Shown piece by piece: positions 14,884 through 28,069 of a stretch of DNA of 64,000 nucleotides (position 1 is its first letter; each line of letters starts with the position of its first letter). The position numbers and the translations under genes were made by a program. Origin of the DNA: Talpa occidentalis (lineage: Eukaryota > Chordata > Mammalia > Eulipotyphla > Talpidae); assembly GCF_014898055.3 (NCBI RefSeq), contig NW_023601433.1, positions 44,139,876 to 44,203,875 of the forward strand. The letters run 5' to 3'. Below the pieces are notes generated by a model. That model was not told where the DNA came from. It did not search any database and was given only the letters and a program-made list of their open reading frames with translations.

Positions 14884-16380
14884 GTAGTATAGTTTGAAGT
14901 CTGGGAGTGTGATGCCTTCATTCCCTTCTTTTTTTTTTTTTTTTTCCCAGAAGAGCTTTGGCTATTCGGGGTTTTTGGTGATTCCATATGAATTTCATCA
15001 GTAATTGTTCTATTTCTTTGAAGAATGTCATTGAAATTTTTATTGGAATAGCATTGAATCTGTATATTGCTTTTGGTAGGATGGCCATTTTGATAATGTT
15101 AATTCTTCCAATCCATGAGCAGGGGATGTCTTTCCATTTCTTTGTGTCTTCTTCTATTTCTTTTAACAGTGTTTTATAGTTTTCTTTGTATAGGTCCTTT
15201 ACCTCTTTTGTTAGATTTATTCCCAAGTATTTGATTTTTTTTTGTTTCGATAATAAAAGGGATGTTTTTTTTTTTTTTTATTTCTTCTTCAGATTTATTG
15301 TTTGTGTATAGGAAGGCTACTGATTTTTATGTGTTGATTTTGTATCCTGCCACTTTACTAAACTTATTGATTAGTTGAATTAGTTTTTCTCTGGAGTTTT
15401 TGGGGTTCTCTATGTATATTATCATATCATCTGCAAATAGTGATAGTTTAACTTCTTCTTTTCCTATTTGGATTCCTTGTATGTCTTTCTCTTGTCTTAT
15501 TGCTCTGGCTAGGACTTCCAGTATTATATTGAAAAGCAGTGGTGAGAGTGGACATCCTTGTCTTGTTCCAGATCTTAATGGAAATCCTTTCAGATTTTCG
15601 CCATTGAGAATGATACTGGCTGTTGTCTTGTCATATATGGCCTTTATGATGTTGAAGTATGTTCCTTGTATCTCAAGAATTTCAAGGGCTTTTATCATGA
15701 ATGGGTGTTGCACTTTGTCGAAAGCTTTCTCGGCATCTATTGATATTATCATATGGTTTTTATATTTCTTTTTGTTGATGTGTTGAATGACGTTGATTGA
15801 TTTTCAGATGTTGAACCATCCTTGTGTCCCTGGAATGAATCCTCCTAGGTCATGGTGAATTATCTTATGGATACATTGTTGGATTCTGATAGCTAAAATT
15901 TTATTGAGGATTTTTGCATCAGTGTTCATTAGGGAGATTGGCCTGTAGTTTTCTTTTTTTATGTTGTCCTTGTTTGGTTTTGGTATTAGTGTAATGTTGG
16001 CTTCATAGAACGTGTTTGGTATTGTCCCTTCCTTCTCAATTTTTTGGAAGAGTTTGTGAAGGATAGGCACTAATTCGTCTCTGAATGTTTGGTAGAATTC
16101 ATTTGTAAATCCATCAGGTCCTGGGCTTTTGTTTTTGGGGAGGTTTTTGATTACCATTTCAATTTCGCTGCATGTTATTGGTCTGTTTAGGTGTTCTATT
16201 TCTTCTTTATCTAGCTTTGGGTGATTGTAGAGTTGTAGGAATTTATCCATCTCTTCTAGATTGCTGAACTTGTTTCCATATAGCTGTTCATAGTAGTTTC
16301 TGATTATTCTTTTGATTATTCTTTTGATTTCTGCTGTGTCTGTTGTGATTTCTCCTCTTTCATTTGTAATCTGGTATTGG
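14884..16380 (-). pseudogene. L1 ORF2 reverse transcriptase segment (inverted part)
   Basis: Minus-strand ORF2 remnant covering the RT fingers and palm: [11 protein letters not shown], the F(A/V)DDM catalytic motif, [14 protein letters not shown], and the region to [12 protein letters not shown]. It is broken by a TGA after GTQGWFNI and by T-run length changes near 14930-14945 and 15236-15280. Dead copy. Confidence 0.9.
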
Positions 16381-17172
16381 AACAAGAACAGACACACAGA
16401 CCAATGGAATCAAATAGAAAGTCCAGAAATAAACACACAGATTTATGGTCAACTAATCTTTGACAAAGGAGGAAAGAATATGCATTGGAGCAAAGAAAGT
16501 TTGTTCAATATATGGTGCTGGGAAAACTGGGTCACTACATGCAAAAGAATGAAGCTTGACCACTACCTCAAACCATGCACAAAAACCAACTCAAAATGGA
16601 TTAAAGAACTAGACATAAGACCTGAAACCATAAAATACATAGAAGAAAATATAGGCGAAACACTACATGACATGCACCTCAAAGACATCTTTACAGACAC
16701 ATCACCCAAAGCAGTGATAGTGAAGGCAAAGATAAACAGCTGGGACTACATCAAATTAAAGAGCTTCTGCACAGCAAAAGAGACAAAAATCAAAACAAAG
16801 AGAAACCCCACCAACTGGGAGAAAATTTTTGCACACAGCACTAATGATAAAGGACTGATCACAAAAATCTGCAAAGAGCTGATGAGACTCAACAAAAACA
16901 AAGAAAATAATCCAGTCAAAAAATGGGCAGAAGAGCTAAAAAGAAACTTCTCTGAAGAGGAAATGCAAATGGCCAACGGGCATATGAAAAAATGTTCAAC
17001 ATCACTTGTAATCAGGGAAATGCAAATCAAAACTACCATGAGATACCATCTCACACCAGTGAGAATGGCACATATTAAAAAAACTAGCAACAACAAATGT
17101 TCGCTAGGTTGTGGAGAACAAGGAACTCTCCTGCACTGTTGGTGGGAGTGCAAACTGGTCCAACCACTATAG
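16381..17172 (+). pseudogene. L1 ORF2 C-terminal segment
   Basis: Plus-strand open stretch with [54 protein letters not shown] and [14 protein letters not shown], ending at TAG. This is the C-terminal Cys-rich end of ORF2p. It continues as 3' UTR to 17790. Confidence 0.9.
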
Positions 17173-17799
17173 AGAGCTGTGTGGAGATTTCTTGACCTAC
17201 TAAACATAGAGCTTCCATATGATCCAGCAATGCCACTCCTAGGTATTTACCCAAAGGACACAGGAACAGTAATTCCAAAGGGCACCTGCACCCCTATGTT
17301 TATAGCAGCACTATTTACAATAGCTAAGCTTTAGAAACAACCCAAATGCCCAAAAGTAGATGACTGGATCAAGAAGATGTGGTACATACACACAATGGAG
17401 TATTACTTAGCAATCAAAAAAGATAAACACATGCAGTTTGCAGCAACATGGATGGAGCTAGAAGGGATCATGCTCAGCGAAATAAGTCAGAAAGAAAAAG
17501 CAAAATACCGCATGTTCTCACTCATAGCAGGAATTTAGAAAACTAAATAAGAGACCAGGAAAAAGACTAATCAATACAAAGTAAAAATCAAAATCAACAA
17601 GCAACTGTAAACCAGAGAAACACTAGGGTGGAGGAGAGGGAAGGGCAGGGAAAGGAAGAACTAGAGTCAAAATAAGGGGGGAGGTACAATTGTATGGGGA
17701 ATATAACCAAAATGAAAATGCATACATTGTGCAAAGATGAAAAAAAGATGTAAGAATTATATAAAATAAAATATTTAAATTAAAAAAAGTCATGTCTTT

Positions 17800-18539
17800 C
17801 TAATCTACTTCTTTTGTCCCATGGTTACTGAATATAGCAAACTCTTTTCATGTTAATTCTCGTGCCCCTGCTGCTCTTAGATTTTTCAGTGTTAATTTCA
17901 TCTGCCTAACCAGGAAAGCTTCAAGGGAGCAACCCAAGAGTACACAGATTAGTCATCAGCTTTAAAAAAATGTATCAGTATAACAGATAATGCACTTTAG
18001 AAGACCAATAGTGTGGAGGGCACCAAGTTCAAGGTTTTTAAAAAGAAATGGAATCTGCTGGAATGTAACTCCTACTTACCCATTATTTGAGTAGGTGGCC
18101 ATGGAAGAATGGAAAAGCAGGGGTTGATTATCTGTTCAACCCATTTCTGTTCTCCTTTAGTCATGCCGGTGACTTTGGGCAATGGGTTAACTTTTTTCTA
18201 AGAAGACAAGAAAAATGAATGAGTCACGGTACTGCTGGCAAGGGGAGCCAGGCAACTTGAAAATACTGTCTGAAGAGGCGGAGAGCCAAGAACAGAAGCA
18301 AGAAAAAAAGACCTAGGAGGGAGTCCCCTAAGAGATGCATGTGAGCCCTGCACTAAGAGAGCCTGCTGGTCTGGGAAGTTGCATCTAGTATCTCAGCGGC
18401 TCTGATCCCCTTTCTTCCCCGCCGTCTAACCAATGGGAAAAACAAGGCCCCAGAAGAGAATACTTTCCTGAGAGGCTTGAAACCAGTACATGCAAGCTAG
18501 GCAAACCCACATGCTCTCTTTTATTTTTTTTATTTTTTT
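17800..18539. other. Intron, unclassified
   Basis: No recognised gene or repeat; it ends in the T-rich tail of the next SINE. Confidence 0.4.
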
Positions 18540-18807
18540 AAAGTGTTTTTTTTTTAATTATTTATTTATTCAAGCACTGGGTACAGTCAGAAGCACGGGA
18601 GGGCGAGAGAATTCACCAGAGCCAGAGCAGGGAACAGAACAGGCAGATTGATGAAATACACTGCTGAGGGGAACAGCGGGTGAGACAGGAGAGGTCTACT
18701 GGGCCATGTGGGTTTCTCTCTGGCCAACTGGGATTGAACTCGTGCTGCAGAGGCTGTGGATTGCTTCATAGTGCAGTGCTTAACCCCTTGCACCACCAGG
18801 GAGGCCC
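18540..18807 (-). mobile_element. tRNA-derived SINE
   Basis: Reverse orientation: T-rich tail, CAAGCACTGGGTACAGTCAG, body with GAGACAGGAGAGGTCTACTG, and head remnant TTGCACCACCAGGGAGGCCC. No convincing TSD. Confidence 0.87.
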
Positions 18808-20654
18808 AGTGATCATGAATTTAAAGGAAGGCCTGCTAAGATTGCTCATGCTTTCTTTCTAAGCTACATTCAATTTCATGGGTGCATGTATGGAAGGGCA
18901 GAGTTAGAGTTAGTGAGGGTTGGAATTGAGGCACATGAGTATCATGAAGTAAGACAAGGACAAAGAAACTGACATGATTCGCAAGGGGTTGATAATGATT
19001 ATAACATCTGGCCGTGGAATGTAAGCTGAGAAAGGAGGGCAGTGAGGGTCTGTGAGAGGTGGGAAATGGGCCTGGAGATAGAACTTCCTGGATGCTGGGA
19101 GGGTACAAGGGCTGTTGAAGTTGAAATATTATTGGCAATGAGCTGGAAAGATAGGCAGCAGTTCCTGGAGCCTAGAATATTGGAAACTAGGGGAAGTAGT
19201 TTTTAGTAATCAGAGTTTAGAGTTATGACCATGGAAATGAGTGGCTGAGGTTGAGTGGAAGATGAGATCACTGGAAGAGAAGCATCAAGTATAAAGTTGT
19301 TGGAAGGAACATCTCTGTGGATACTGAAATTCCAGGAGTGGTCAAAGAGGTGTTTTGGAGATGATAGTAAACCAGACCCAGAATCTTCTTGGAAGGACCA
19401 GGAGTGACCCAGAGGGGCCATTGCAGGTGGCAAGGACAGAATGGTGTGGGGTGTAATGAGAGAGTGGCCTGAAAACATCAATGAGGTCGGTATTTTCTAC
19501 CCACCTCAGCATGTAGGTGAGAGGAGTGTGTGAAAGTATTTAGCTCCATTTGGGGGAGATAAAGAGGGAACAAGGAGGTCTGGGTGTCCAGTAGAGCATC
19601 AAGGAGGGGAGGAGAACATTCAGAGAAGTTGAGGAATGGATCAGGGATTTCAGAGGGCACAATCCAAAGGATTTTAAGAGTTCCTGGTCCCAGTGGGACT
19701 AGGGTGGGGGTTAAGGTAGACTCAGGAAATGTGATTTATAAAACAGTACAGAATTAGACTGCAGGGCTCCTGGACTGTCCATGGCAAATTATTTGAATTG
19801 CAATAAAGCAACATCCTCTCCTGGGATGGTGAAGCAGATCTACCATCTAAGGCTGGGTCACATCACAGAAAGTTTTGAAGTTGCCGAAATGAAATTTTCT
19901 TATTCACATAGGTATGCATGCAGCTTTCATTATCCTCATTAAGGTTGGACCACTCCATTCTTATCACAGCAAAATCGATTTTCCTGAAATCTTCTTAGAT
20001 GAGAATTCTAGGAAATATGAATCATTTGATAAAGTGGGTTTCAGAAAAGCTCAGGAAAAACAATACCAGAAATGCTTGGTGTTATATATTTACCTTTTCT
20101 ATTCTTTATATAGCTGCATTTTTTTCTCTGTAAATTTATTAATTTCTCAGTGTTTCCTTGCAATGAATGTACATGTATTTTCTACATTCCCATGTGGCCA
20201 AATATTTCCAGGTTTTTGTCATAGATTAGTTCAAAGAAGAAAACATAACCAACGTAGATTAACATGCCCATTTATTTAAATCAAAGTTGTAAAGAAAGTT
20301 ATGTTTGTTTTTAGATATTTGTATGTGTGGATCATGAATCCTGAAGAACAAGATCCCTGATGCCACTGTGGGGGAAGGGCATGGTATGGTCAATAAATAT
20401 TGCTGGCAATCAAATACTAAATAAGAGTTGTAGAACCAAAGCCAGTTTATTTTTAATATTCTTGCAAATGTACATATTCAGTTCTTTATTCCTGCAGGCT
20501 ATGAAAAATTCTACTAAATCAGGCTCCGTTAGACTGTGACTCCCTCGAAGACTGGGATTCCTTGCCTTATCCATGTCCCTCCTCCAGTTGACTGGTTCAT
20601 AGTCAAATGCCCAGTATATTCTGGTTGACTGAGGAAGTAGAGACAGCCTAAAAG

Positions 20655-20850
20655 TTCCTGAGCACTAATTATCTGCCAAGTACCATACGCAGCATTTAAT
20701 TTCTCAGAAATTCCTTATAATAACCCTAGAATATAAGTAGGTATTTTCCCTATTTTAGATGTGAGAAGATTGGGTAAATGAGACTCATATCAGTAAGTTG
20801 CCCAAGGCCTCACAGTAGAAGGAGGGCTAAGTCCCTACATGTGGTTGACT
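20655..20850 (-). repeat. MIR relic, antisense
   Basis: Antisense MIR order: CTGAGCACTAATTATCTGCC AAGTACC, TTCCTTATAATAACCCTAGA ATATAAGTAGGTATTTTCCC TATTTTAGATG, then GTTGCCCAAGGCCTCACAGT AG. Confidence 0.75.
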
Positions 20851-20892
20851 CCAGTGTCCTTGACCTCTGCGGTAAGACCCACTGTCCTGGTG

Positions 20893-20972
20893 GGAGGGAG
20901 ACAGGTAGGAAGGAAGGAAGACAGAAAGGGAGGGAGCCACGGAAAGGAGGAAGGGGAGGAGAGGAGGAAGAA
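20893..20972 (+). repeat. Purine-rich GGAA/GGA tract
   Basis: Mostly G and A (GGGAGGGAGACAGG, GGAAGGAAGGAAGACAG, GGAGGAAGGGGAGGAGAGG); imperfect simple repeat. Confidence 0.85.
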
Positions 20973-22636
20973 TAAAGAGAACATATGAAAAAAAGAATGA
21001 ATGGCCTGACCATTCTTTAAAGATTTCTTTGGCTGTGGAAACACAAAAGTAAAAATTTTACCTGAATGTGTTCTGAAATGTTAATATAGCACCTCTGCTT
21101 TTAGCAGCTTAGTTTTTTAAATTTCCAATTGCCTTAGCAACCATGAAACTGGGATGACTCTTGCAGAATGAACAGGAAAAACAAAGGCACCATTTTCAGA
21201 CTGTAGCTACACATTACCATTGGGTCTGGAAAATATCAAAAAAGGGGGAAGGATTTATGTTCCTGTCTGTGAAATGTTATCAGCTATCTCATAGATTGGC
21301 TAACACCCGATAATCACCAGCCTGCAGGGACATTTAAAAAAATGTCTATGTAACCTAATCTTATCTAAAGCTAATCCAACCCAAACCTTTATCCTAACTG
21401 GCTAATTCATGTAGAGCCATAGTTCTCCTACTAATCTTGGAGTTATCTAGAATTCTCTCTTCTCTATGGTCAGTTAGGGCATTAATGATTCTTTAGTTCT
21501 TAAGTCTGCATAGCTCAAGTAATCTATTAAATCCCTTGGTTTCAAAGTTAACTCATAAAATAATAGGTTCTCCATTCAGAGTTCCTAAATACATATTCTT
21601 TTTTCATTTCCAATTTTATGACATGTTAGTAAGAGACAAAGCCTTGTTTGTCTAGATAGCAAGACTGGAAGGAAAGGGCCTTTTCTGTGGAACATTAACA
21701 AAGTCTGTGTGTTTTCGCCTTAAACATGTTAAGTAAGTTTGTGGGGAGGAAAGGAAGATACTACAAGTTTGAATTAAATATGAATTAGAAGGTACTCACT
21801 CCCCAATGCCATTTGATTTTCCCTTTCTGCTGGTAAAAAGTTAACTTCACAAAACTTTTGCTTGTCATTTGTCTAGCCTTGTTAGACAGTGTGTGACAAG
21901 GGGGAAGATACTGATTTTATATTTAAAAGACCAGCCTCTTCTAGCAAACAAGTTATTTTTGAAACTTGGTTTCCTTATTTATAAAAGGGGACATGACACC
22001 TGCATAACCAGGCTAATGTATGTTATAAATGAGATGCTATTTGAGAAATCACTTTTTAAGTTGATAAATATCACATGATAGATGATTTTTTATAGGTAAA
22101 GAAAGTGAGTTTAATATTATTACTATTTTAGGGATACAGACTCACTTCTTCAAATATATGATTCCACACCATTCCCATTCCCAAAGCACTAATGACCGTA
22201 AATTAGAGTCCGTGGGCTGCCCTCTCCCCTTCCCCCCACCCCCACCTCTCTCCTTTCCTGTCTAACAGGTGACCCTGTCACTTTTGTTGCCAGGATCCAA
22301 GAGTTTGTTTTATTGTAGTTTTGTCTGTTTGCTTGCTTTGTTTCTTACATGAGTGAGATCATCCTGTATCTGTCTCCTGATTTCTCTTAGCACTATCCAC
22401 TCACAGTGTATCCAGGTTGTTCTAAATGGCAAGCTTTCATCATTTTTGACAGCTGAGTAATATTTGGTTGTGTATAATTGCCACCTCTTTATCCAATCAT
22501 CTGTCGGTCAGCTCATATAGGTTGTTTTCCTGTGATGGCTATTGTAAATAGTGTTGCGGTGAGCATGAGGGTACACATATCTTCTGAATTAGTGTTTTCA
22601 TATTCTTCAGATAGAAATGCATGTGCTGAATTATAA

Positions 22637-22928
22637 TGTAATTCTATTTTTTTTAAAGATTTTATTTATTTATTTATACAAGCACTGGGTACAGTCAGAA
22701 GCGTGGGAGGGTGAGAGAATTCACCAGAGCCAGAGCGGGGAACAGAACAGGCAGACCGATGAAGTACACTGCTGAGGGGAGCAACGGGCACGGCAGGAGA
22801 GGTCTGTGCGCCATGTGGGACCCTTGCCGGTGGCCAGGGATTGAACTGGCGCTTCAGAGGCTGCCGCAGCCTCACAGCCCAGTGCTCAACCGCTGCACCA
22901 CCAGGGGAGGCCCTGTAATTCTATTTTT
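22637..22928 (-). mobile_element. tRNA-derived SINE with TSD
   Basis: SINE 22652-22913, reverse orientation, flanked by TGTAATTCTATTTTT at 22637-22651 and 22914-22928. GCACTGGGTACAGTC subfamily. Confidence 0.93.
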
Positions 22929-23086
22929 AATTCTCTGAGGAAACACCATACTGCTTTCCAAGGTGGCTTCACCAATGTATGTTCCCATTAACAGTGTACA
23001 GGGATCCTTTTTCTTTACACCCTTGCCAACATTTTTTGTTTCTAATTTTTTTTATATAGGTTATTCCCACAGATATAAAGTAAAAT

Positions 23087-23352
23087 CTCATTGCAGTTTT
23101 TTTTTTTTTTAAAGATTTGTTTATTTATTTATATAAGCACTGGGTATAGTCAGAAACACAGGAGGGTGAGAGAATTCACCAGAGCCAGAGCAGGGAACAG
23201 AACAGGCAGAACGACGAAATACACTGCTGAGGGGAGCAGCAGGCTCGGCAGGAGAGGTCTGTTGCGCCATGTGGGACCCTCGCCTGGGGCCGGGGATCGA
23301 ACCGGTGCTGCAGAGGCTGTGGGCCACCAGTGGAGACCCTCATTGCAGTTTT
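23087..23352 (-). mobile_element. tRNA-derived SINE with TSD, head truncated
   Basis: SINE 23101-23338, reverse orientation, between copies of CTCATTGCAGTTTT at 23087-23100 and 23339-23352. Part of the tRNA-like head is missing: the text jumps from GCAGAGGCTGTGGG to CCACCAGTGGAGACC. Confidence 0.9.
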
Positions 23353-23440
23353 GATTGCTAATCAAATCCTAATAACAAGTGATAACGAGCATTTTTTTCA
23401 TGTGCCTGTTAACCATCTGTATGTCTTCCTTGAGTTTGAG

Positions 23441-26400
23441 GGGAGAAAAAAAATCCCACTGTGACCTTTTTGGAAATGATAGCAATTCAAAAACTTTTAA
23501 AAACCTTTTTTGACATTATCTCATTTGGTCACAAAATGGCCCATGTTATAACCAGTTGGCAGCAGACAATGATGGTTTAGATTTCCATCCTTAGAAAAAT
23601 GTTTGGGTGCCTTCCTCCTGGTAACATCTCTCATCGGACATGCAGCTCCTTGTTAGAAGTGGAGGGTGCATCTTCAATAAGAGCTCGCTGGGGCTGAACC
23701 CTGTCTCACACATCTTGCACATGACATGCATGCACTCCTGGCTGTGTGAGGTCCAAATGTCTGCAGAAATTAATTGCTCTAAGCCCAGCAATGACCAGAT
23801 CTTATGGCCTCCTCTTTTGTGGCCCAAGCCATTCAGGAGAGAACAATCTTAGCTGTCACCCCAGAAGGGGATGCATTTTATATAATAATCCAACACACAC
23901 ATCCCAAAATGTACCTATTAGTCCCATCTGCAGCTTGAAAAGCACTGGCTTAACTCTATGGATGACTAACTAAAGTCTACTCCATGAGTAGGAACTGACT
24001 GTGTTTTAAGGGAAATCCAAGCTTCTCTTGTGTCACTCCCCGTCCTGGTCACCTCATTGCTTGGCACATGGGAAACAGCAGCCCAGTGCTTGGCCTGCTG
24101 CACCGATTAAGGCAAGTGACCATTTGAAAGCTCACCTCAAATAAATGTCCAGTACCATTGTTTTGAAACATTACTAGTTTAACACAATCATGTTAATGAC
24201 ATTTGGGGGTTTTCTTTGGAATTCAGTTAGTCAGATTCATTGGAACAACTGAGCATTGTTGCTCCAAGTACTCACATCAGATAAGGAAGAAAATGGGAGA
24301 ATTGAGATTTGACTATACGTTGTGTACTTAGGGTTTAATGTGCCTTGCCGGAAGGTTGTAAAGCAAGCTGACATTTTCTTTCAGTGCAATCTTCCTGCTG
24401 CAGGCAACCATTTTTAATGCATCCCTTTGAAGTTCCCATCACATAAAGGCCTGGAGTCTCCATTATTTCCTCAACCTCTTGGTAAACAGCCCAGACCCCA
24501 GTTCCAGTCTCCTTCACTGTCCACCCAAAATGGGATAGCAGTGACTGAGTTCCCCATCACTGGTATCTTCTGTTTACTTCAAGTTTGCAGAGACAGCCTT
24601 CTCAAGTGCAATCTCCCTATATTTCCTGGGGACTTCAAAGTCCCCCTCACTTGCCTGTTATCTTCCAGAATTAAACTCACATGTCTCCATAGGAGTCAAG
24701 ATCCCCCTCCAGCCAGCCTACTTTGAGTGCCCCTCCCCACTTCAGGGGACATGTCCTCTGGCCCAGGCTTCCCAGCCAGGAAGGCACTACCACTCCCCCC
24801 ACCCTACTCATGGGGTTGTTCAGAATGGAAGGTGGGAGCACTTTTGGTTCTGTTCAGACTGCCACTCTCTTTTGGCTTCCCAACTTTCCCAAGAGGTTGC
24901 CAGCTTTCTTCTGTCCTGGCTGACCATGAAAGCAAGTGTCCACACTCACCAGGCACACTGAGTGGCTACGCTCCTATGCTTGTCAGTGAGGATATATACA
25001 AGTTCACTGCTGCTAATACGTAATTGTCAAAACTAGGCAAGAAATGATCCATATGAAGGATTACCTGAAAGGGATGAGGTTCTCCCTGTCTTCAGGAATC
25101 TCTAAAATTATCCCTTAGGTGTCCTCAGCTCTCTGGAGAACCGCATACCTAAGGCTGAATTGTTTGGGATGCCTATGAAAATGCTTTTTCTTTCTTGTAT
25201 TTTGGCCATGTTATAGCAACTCAGCAAACCCTGTGTTTGTACTTGACTGCGCTGTGCTGTTAAGGATAGTGTGACTATACTGCACAGTATTTTCTTTATG
25301 AGAGTCCTGGGGGCATCATGAATCTAGTATCTTTACCAGGAACAGCTATGATCCTTTTGATTATTTTGTTTTCATCTTAAGGTCACAAGGAACTATTCAA
25401 GTGTTCCTTCTGTACTGGCTCCTCGAAACTCTGATTGAAATTGGCAACCCACATTTAGTCAGGGCACCAGAATGCACAATTGGGGTCACTTGGCATTATT
25501 CCAGCTTGACCATATTGTTCTTGTCCCCCTTTTCACTTAAATTTATCATTTGCTTTCATACTGTGCATCCCTTCTGGGTTTTGCTTCATTCCCTTTTGGA
25601 ACTAAGCATGGATCAGTAAGTCAGAGCCAGCTGGACACTGGGAGTTTGACAAACAGTGCTTAAAGGGGATGCTTGCTCCTATGGAAACAAGAAAAGGGAG
25701 GAGGAGGGGCAGGTGGTCAGGAGGGAGCTGCCAGTCATAGCTGCAGTGGCTGTCCCCCATTTGGGAACACTCAGGAAATTGATACTTATCTGATGTGGTA
25801 AGACATCTGGAATCTACTACATAACTGGATAAATGTTCACTGCAAATACAGAATTTCCACAGTTTTAAGTAGGTGTTCTCAGCCATCAGAAGTAAAGGAT
25901 TCTGGAATCCTCTTAAAATGAATTTTTAAAACATATGTATTAAATGCCTCACTGACTTAGACCATGAGAACACAGCAACATAAAAGGTGCCGAGAGTCAG
26001 ATTCAATGGATACACCAGGCAGAGACAGACTGCTCATCAGTCTTCTCCACAGGGTGGGGAGAGATCATAGTGTGGGCACAATGGAGTCAGAAGACAATTT
26101 GGTCTTCCATTGGAAACAGATTTTCTGAGCTACTTTGAAAGAATATAGACCTTTAGTTGCATTTGAACAGCAAAATTAGTGGATTTGCAGAAATGATTGG
26201 CCTTCATTATTGTCATATTATTTTACAATGTGATACCGAGTATGATGGTTTTTTTCCTAAAAGAAGTACTGAGACCCAGCAGTCCTTCATAGCAGAATGA
26301 CTTCCTCACTTTTAGCAATGCAGAAATGCACCCAGGCTTCTCACAGCGTGTGGTATTAACCCATCTCATTTGGATAGTAGAAATCCAAACTTTGCATTGT

Positions 26401-27006
26401 CCCATGTAAGATATACATGTAATTACAGGTGCATAAACACACACACACACTCATGCCAGTTTGTTTGATGAAGGAAAAGAACCTCTGACATTCAACCCAA
26501 CATGATAAATGCTAGCCTAATGAAAAAGTGGAGGAAGAAACTGGAAATAAACGCAGCTATTTGAACCATGCCTTTTAACCACGTTAGCTAATCTCTTTGA
26601 GGTGAAAATTCTTCTCTATGCTTCTTTCTTGTGGAGTCCATTTCTAAGAACTGTTTTTCGTTAGAAGAGAATTTCTTCCTAGATGGTGTTAGCTTGTAGG
26701 ACACCTTGTTATTAGTTGCCCATCATGGGGAGATGAGATGTCACCCACCCCTGCAGTCGTTAGGTCCCTGGGGGCAGATTGGTGAGGACCGGGTGGTTAT
26801 CACTCAGCTGGATCCCCCAGAGCATGTGGAATGAATTACTCACTGCTTAGAGTTCAACAACATATATCTATACATCTCTACCAGACGGCATAAAACTTTT
26901 ATGATACAGAATGAGCTGAGGCCATTGATATGTTTAAAACAGAGTGATTTCAGCTAAGACCCAAAGCAGTAAAGTCTTAGAGAAACAAATGGAATTGTAA
27001 GACCTG
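23441..27006. other. Intron, unclassified
   Basis: About 3.6 kb with no gene or repeat that I can name, apart from a short CA run at 26438-26452. Confidence 0.4.
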
Positions 27007-27600
27007 GGATTGTTAGAGGACAGGGAGAGGGGCAGCCCAAACCCCGCAAACCTGCCTATTCTAAATGGGTTCTGCCATCCGCCGCATCAACACAAAACAT
27101 AGGAGACTTTAATGGGAAGGAACTTTAATAAAACTAGGAAACAATACAGGTAAGGCAAAGAGTCTAGTTTCTAAATGAAGCACCCAAAGTTACCCGTCCC
27201 CTCGTGGGTAAAAGTCCATCCAAATGGGATTGGCCCAGAGCAAAGCCCCAAAGCCTGCCACAAGTCTAAGGCATCTTCCAGTGGGGACCCACAGAAAAGG
27301 GTCAGAAACAACCAGAAAAGCCCGGAAGGAAAAGAGCAAAATCAACATCAAGATAAAAGCTGCCATTGTCACCTCCCCATGGGTCTCACCCACATCTGTG
27401 TCACCCAGTCCACGACCAAAAGACAAGCGCAGTTTCTTCACATGTCTCTAGGCTCCATGCGCCTCCTCCAGGTCTCCTGGCTCCATCCTGCTTCCTTCCT
27501 CAGTCTCTTCTGCAGCTTCTCCTCTTCCTGCTCAGCTCCACCCTCCCTTGGGTGGGGCAGGGAATCTCCCCCTTTCCTGGGGACCACCCTGTTACAGGAT
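27007..27600. mobile_element. Solo ERV LTR, family 2, copy 1, 4-bp TSD
   Basis: LTR 27011-27596 begins TGTTAGAGGACAGGGAGAGG and ends GGACCACCCTGTTACA, between GGAT at 27007-27010 and 27597-27600. It is homologous along its length to 38132-38735. The transcription sense is uncertain: AATAAA occurs on the plus strand (27126) and ATTAAA on the minus strand. The 161-codon open frame in it is not a viral gene; it reads through LTR sequence only. Confidence 0.85.
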
Positions 27601-28069
27601 AAGCCCTTCGCCTTCGCTTTGTGTTACACAACCTGCTTGCTTTCCTCTTTCTGCTGTTGACTTTCCTTCCTATTAGCTACAATGATGGCTCCCCCTCTCC
27701 TTCTGGTCTCTGACTAAGCAGCCCTGGGATGCCTACTCTGATCCCCCTGTTTGAAATAGATCTTCCCACCCAGCCCTCTGTCTTCTTTTGCTCTTTTATT
27801 TTTTCACCAGCTGACATTTTATGTTTTTCTTACTCATTTGTCTATTGTCTATTTTCTTCAACGTAAACTTATAAGTTGCATAAAACAGACATTTTTATAT
27901 TTTCACTATTATATCCCCAATGCATAGAACAGTGTCTGGCATCTGGTAGAGTGCATCTTTGTTTGGTGAATTAATTTATTTGTTAGCTCATTACTTAGTT
28001 AATGAATTTCTATCTGCCAGTTCTGTCCTTGTGGAGCTTATAATCTAGTAAAATAATTGTAATTTACTG

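Larger units (their letters stand above)
14875..17799. mobile_element. 5'-inverted (twin-primed) L1 insertion with TSD
   Basis: The insertion (14884-17790) is flanked by CATGTCTTT at 14875-14883 and 17791-17799. The left half (14884 to about 16380) is inverted: its minus strand encodes the L1 ORF2 reverse transcriptase with SPGPDGF, RPISLMN, a ...[13 protein letters not shown] block and LFADDM. The right half (about 16372-17790, plus strand) encodes the ORF2 end from [13 protein letters not shown] onwards, then the 3' UTR and an A-rich tail. The halves meet near TGGTATTGG and are nearly contiguous in ORF2; about 6-10 codons are lost. The RT part has at least one in-frame TGA near 15805, so it is inactive. 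Confidence 0.93.
18808..22229. other. Intron, mostly unclassified
   Basis: About 3.4 kb. 18870-19740 is purine-rich on the plus strand and may be an old repeat I cannot name. 20655-20850 is a MIR (listed separately). 20893-20972 is a GGA/GGAA-rich tract. No exon was found. Confidence 0.4.
22230..23440 (-). mobile_element. Old L1 fragment, antisense, host to two SINEs
   Basis: Antisense L1 ORF2-end and 3'-UTR text: ATGAGTGAGATCATCCTGTA, CAGCTGAGTAATATTTGG, GGCTATTGTAAATAGTGTTG CG, ACCATACTGCTTTCCAAGGT and GCATTTTTTTCATGTGCCTG. Two SINEs (22652-22913 and 23101-23338) landed in it separately, each with its own TSD, so the L1 is older than both. Confidence 0.82.

Noticed and set aside
16312..17172. 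286-codon frame as a host gene
   Set aside because: It is the L1 ORF2 C-terminus, with chance read-through of the inverted arm at its start.
27175..27660. 161-codon open frame
   Set aside because: It lies mostly in the family-2 LTR. The homologous LTR at 38132 has the frame only in part, so it is shared repeat sequence and not a gene.
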